Under the pieces are notes generated by a model. The model was not told where the DNA came from. It was given only the letters and a program-made list of their open reading frames with translations, and ran no database searches. Source: Pelargonium nanum (lineage: Eukaryota > Streptophyta > Magnoliopsida > Geraniales > Geraniaceae). From it: a DNA stretch of 22,791 nucleotides. The stretch covers positions 1-22,791 of the forward strand of contig JAYMTF010001534.1 in assembly GCA_036897485.1 (NCBI GenBank), written 5' to 3'. Each line of letters begins with the position of its first letter. The first letter of the stretch is position 1. Position numbers and translations under genes: made by a program. Positions 19,882-22,791 of this stretch are shown one piece after another.

Positions 19882-21768
19882 CTAATCACTTGAATATCCA
19901 TCATCTTTGTCTTCATGCTCTGCCACAATCTTCTCTATAAACCTTCTCCGTTCTCCTTCAATGACAGATTGTCTTGAAGGATCACCCCCACTTTGGCCAT
20001 CATTAAGCACAGGATCGGATTGGCAGAGAACCAGAGCAACACCTAGTATTTTGAAATAACGCAGAAACAATTTTAAATACGGCACAAGACATTAATAAAA
20101 GGAATAAGCAAAGGCTGCAGGTTTGAGATATTAAGATGCCAGGTACTACCACAGAACTGCACCTCACGATACTAATGAAACTAAGGAATCATGCAACAGA
20201 ACTAATATTCTTCAATGGTTCAGAGACACGATCCAGAAAAGAAAAGAAAAAAAACTAGAAGCACAATTTATGAGATTAACAAATCCATATGGTGTTCAAA
20301 TAAGAAAACACAGTAGTAGTTGAAGGAGAAAAAAAGGATGCTCCTTCTGTCCCGTAATGAGTGTCCACTTCCCAATTTTTGTAAAAAATTACGGAAAATT
20401 GGATAGGGTATGACGTTCTCCCTTAAGCTCTCATATACTCTTGTTGTAACAAGCTCAAGAGCTTCTAACTATCTCATTTTATGCATATTGTTTGTAATTT
20501 ATGTATAACTAACTATTAATTGATCAAAATGAAAAGTGGACACTCATTATAGGGCATAGAAAAACTAATAAACTCATGAGAAAATTATATAAGTTACATA
20601 TTCCCACAAAGACGAACTGGTTTTGTTTCTCAGAATATATCCATGGTTTATCATACATACACATGTTGGGAAAAAGGAGTACATTTTTTAAAATTATAAA
20701 TCAGAATAAGATGCTGTGAAATAAGTGTGATATAATACCTTCAGGTGTACATCTCCGGCCAAAAGTGTGCAAGCCCACATAATTTGCTTTCACTGCACCG
20801 CTGTTGTATACCAAAAGGGTAGGAAGATTTTGATCCGGGTAGTTAGGAATGCAGTCTGTCGATATTATTTTAACAAACTTTGTAGCTGGATATCTTTTCG
20901 CCAGCTCTTCCAGACATCCCATCAAAATCCCGCACTGTTGGATCCTATGAGAAAAAAACAGTACAAAATTTATGCCATTTATGAAATGAACCACATGAGT
21001 ATTGGTTGCGACTAGGCAAAATAATGACATAAATCAAATGTGTTAAATGATAGTACCCATCCTTGTAGAGAATTACAACAACCCAAACATCTGGTGGAGC
21101 TTGCGACACCTCCCGAACAAAATCAGATCCCGAAATGGGGATAACGGATCCAAACCTTACAACTTTAGCCTCTTCTCTCAGCTCAGTTAACCTCTTCTTC
21201 CTACAAAAGCAACCATACAAGTGATAATTAACGCCAATTCTGAAAAATCCTAACTAATAGCGATTTGTTCTCTTGCTCTAACAAGTCTTAAGTACAAAAA
21301 ATTATACTCCTTTAGGTTCAAATTCATAGTTACAAAACTTCAATTTAAATGAGATAGCAAAAGAAGAAAAAAAATTAAACTTTCAAGCCAAACAGACACA
21401 CGAGCAGATCAATCTCTACATTAGGCTTCGATTAAACTCTACTCGATTTCGAATTTACTTGATTTGCTCATCTGAGCCCAAAGCTGATCGGAAGAGAAAA
21501 CGAACACAACCCAAGATGCAAAAATTGAGAACCTGTATTCTTGGAGGAAGCGGTCGTCGTCGAGGTCGTCTTCGAGATCTTCGAGCTCGTCCTCGTTCTT
21601 GCTATCGATCCAGGACCTGTCTTTGGGGATGGAATCGGGAGCGGGAGAGAAGGGGTCGGGCTTGAAGGACGGGGTTTTAGGCGGGAGGTTACCGATCTTC
21701 CTCTGAAGATCGTCCCACTGCGTCGATGCTCCTTCTACATCCTTGTACACGAAATGGTAATCCGCCAT
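19882..21768 (-). CDS. PLP3: Phosducin-like protein 3 (PLP3/PDCL3/VIAF family), 248 aa
   Basis: Exons on the minus strand are 21768-21533, 21200-21057, 20944-20739 and 20042-19882. All introns are GT-AG and the CDS is 747 nt. PLP3 proteins are cytosolic thioredoxin-fold co-factors of the CCT chaperonin. In plants and yeast they help beta-tubulin folding and microtubule assembly. The N-terminus MADYHFVYKDVEG, with TQWDD, is the family hallmark, followed by an acidic run (59-72). Exon 2 gives RFGSVIPISGSDFVREVSQA and WVVVILYKDG. Exon 3 gives FVKIISTDCIPNYPD and the NLPTLLVY cis-proline loop. The C-terminus ends in the typical acidic DDGYSSD. The thioredoxin-fold CxxC is absent, as is normal for this family (only KDGIQQCG is present). 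The length is slightly above the usual 230-240. The start sits in a strong AAAAAAATGGCG context. Confidence 0.95.
20043..20738 (-). other. PLP3 intron 3 (696 bp)
   Basis: On the minus strand the donor GTATTA follows CCTGAAG and the acceptor AATACTAG precedes GTGTTGCT. The joined product reads CTPEGVALVLCQS, matching the family. A MITE occupies about one third of the intron and accounts for much of its length. Confidence 0.85.
20341..20562. mobile_element. Stowaway/mariner-type MITE in PLP3 intron 3
   Basis: The left terminus, CTCCTTCTGTCCCGTAATGA then GTGTCCACTT (20341-20370), matches the reverse complement of 20534-20562, which reads TTCTATGCCCTATAATGAGT then GTCCACTT. The CTCC-TCTGTCCC start and the AATGAGTGTCCACTT block are typical of plant Tc1/mariner Stowaway elements. 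It is about 220 bp, AT-rich inside and without coding capacity. A clean TA target duplication is not visible at these exact edges, so boundaries may shift by a few bases. Confidence 0.75.
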
Positions 21769-22083
21769 TTTTTTTTTTCCTTAGAAGCTTTTCGGTTTTC
21801 ACTTCCTTTCACTGCTACTGGCAAGGAATGTCTTTCCTTTATTATTATTTTTGGGTTATATACGTAAATACTTTTGCGTACCACGAATTTTAATGATTTT
21901 AACTTTCCGACCCTCATACATGATAAGGTTTTATGTTTAGATGCATTTTTTAAAATGTTTTTAAAGTAGAATAAAAAAAAAAGAATTTCAATTATGATTT
22001 GTTCGTTTGAGACTTTTCACACCAAATACATAAGGTGAAGTCATTTTATTAATTTCCACCAGAGTTCGTCGTTGCTGATTCGA
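21769..22083 (-). promoter_or_regulatory. PLP3 upstream region with TATA-like box
   Basis: Read on the minus strand, TATATAA lies at 21862-21856, about 88 bases before the ATG. This predicts a leader of roughly 55-60 bases that contains no upstream ATG. Beyond about 21900 the DNA is AT-rich with no further motif that I would name. Confidence 0.45.
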
Positions 22084-22490
22084 TGGAGCCCCCCGCAGCG
22101 GGATTTTGTTAAGGTTAACATCGATGGGGCGGTTTTTGGGCTAAGGATAGATCGGGGGCGGTTGGGTAATTCGTGACTCATTCGAGCTGGTTTGTGGAGG
22201 TGGGAGGGATGACTGGTTTAGTGCTCTCGACCCATAGATGGTATAGGCCTTAACGATTCAAGAGGCGCTATCATAGACTGCTTTATACGGTTGAGACAAA
22301 GTGATCATCAAGTCGGATGCTCAAATAATGGTTCGTGCTTTACATATCATAGGGAAAAGGTATCCTAGTGCCTAGGGTCTAGTTTTTCAAGATATCATGT
22401 CTATACTATCTAGCTTTCTAGTTTCAAGTTCTCTTTTTTTACGTAGGGTTGCTAATTAAGCAGCTCATACTCTTGCTAGATCATCTGTTT
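22084..22490 (+). pseudogene. Broken RNase H domain of retroelement type (RVT_3-like)
   Basis: The segment starts WSPPQRDFVKVNIDGAVFG (22084-22140), the usual opening of plant RVT_3 RNase H domains, with the first catalytic Asp in NIDGA. A shifted frame then gives GGGWVIRDSFELVCGGG (about 22154-22204). A third part reads KSDAQIMVRALHIIGKRYPSA (from about 22311), a stop, QDIMSILSSFLVSSS and LFLRRVAN, a stop, AAHTLARSS. These match the conserved ESDxxxLV and RxANxxAHxLA blocks. Frame changes and at least two stops show it is dead. It is either the 3' end of a LINE-1-type ORF2 or a relic of a stand-alone plant RNase H-like gene. Confidence 0.75.
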
Positions 22491-22558
22491 TCGTTATTGG
22501 GGTTAGCGGTTGGGTCGAGATTCATGTCCGATTCATAATGCTGAGTTTGTATCTTTGA

Positions 22559-22690
22559 ATTTTTGTCGATCAGCTGAGCTACACCATACAGGAGTAACTC
22601 TCTCTTTAAAACACCACCCCAACCTATCCAACTCAGAGAATGAACCCACGACTTCTCTCACGTAGTAGTGAGTGTCTTGACCATTGTATC
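22559..22690 (-). mobile_element. Degenerate tRNA-derived SINE (copy 2, reverse)
   Basis: On the minus strand a box A-like TGGTCAAGACACTC is followed by a box B-like GTGGGTTCATTCTC, then TTTAAAGAGAGAGTTACTCC, GTGTAGCTCAGCTGATCGAC and an A-rich end near 22564-22559. The same succession occurs in the copy at 1612-1754, with matching TTTAAA(A)G-GAGAG, TACTCCTGT, GTGTAG and CGA(T) blocks. The two copies are well diverged, so the family is old here. Confidence 0.5.
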
Positions 22691-22732
22691 TTTTGATTTG
22701 ATTAGTTAATCTAAATATACTCCTTTCCCCTA

Positions 22733-22791
22733 AGGCTGCGTTTGATCGTCTGGATTGGATAACTATAGATTGGATAACAACGATGGATTAC
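22733..22791 (+). mobile_element. Possible terminus of a truncated transposable element
   Basis: The last bases, beginning GGCTGCGTTTGATCG, resemble the GGSTGCGTTTGG-type start shared by several plant Tourist, hAT and Mutator MITEs. The right side is outside the window, so neither terminal repeat nor target duplication can be tested. Confidence 0.25.

Noticed and set aside
21459..21867. Plus-strand open frames opposite PLP3 exon 1
   Set aside because: They are shadows of the acidic minus-strand exon (Glu/Asp codons reverse to Val/Leu/Phe and Arg-rich frames) with no family match.
1..22791. A gene cluster, defence system or other novel multi-gene system
   Set aside because: The three genes belong to unrelated known or partly known families with separate promoters. 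No shared pathway, no clustering of biosynthetic enzymes and no NLR or RNA-guided components are visible.

Overview
The window is nuclear DNA from a flowering plant, most likely a eudicot. The evidence is AT-rich intergenic sequence, genes split by many GT-AG introns, three plant-type protein families, and decayed plant transposons (a Helitron end, SINE and LINE remnants, MITEs). I cannot name the species. Nothing here looks like an operon, CRISPR array, prophage or other prokaryotic feature.

Layout: 1-3540 is gene-free and full of repeat relics: a Helitron 3' end cut by the window edge, a degenerate SINE, inverted repeats and a long-TIR foldback MITE. From 4228 to 9955 (+) lies a four-exon gene for a 750-residue ankyrin-repeat protein with a basic, possibly PH-like C-terminus. 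9956-11828 is intergenic, with a 27-bp tandem duplication and three CACGTG motifs. From 11829 to 19087 (+) lies a 13-exon gene for a 718-residue alpha-kleisin (RAD21/SCC1 family, closest to plant SYN2). Its first intron holds the 3' end of an RTE-type LINE. From 21768 down to 19882 (-) lies a four-exon gene for a 248-residue phosducin-like protein 3, convergent with the kleisin gene and carrying a Stowaway-type MITE in its third intron. The right end, 22084-22791, holds a broken RNase H domain of retroelement type, a second copy of the left-hand SINE in reverse orientation, and what looks like the start of another element.

The three genes are functionally unrelated as far as known: an ankyrin protein of unknown role, chromosome cohesion, and tubulin/cytosolic protein folding. 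I see no novel multi-gene system. The most informative points are the complete reading-frame-consistent exon models, the internal repeats and candidate separase sites of the fast-evolving kleisin, a short uORF before the ankyrin gene, and the repeat relics.
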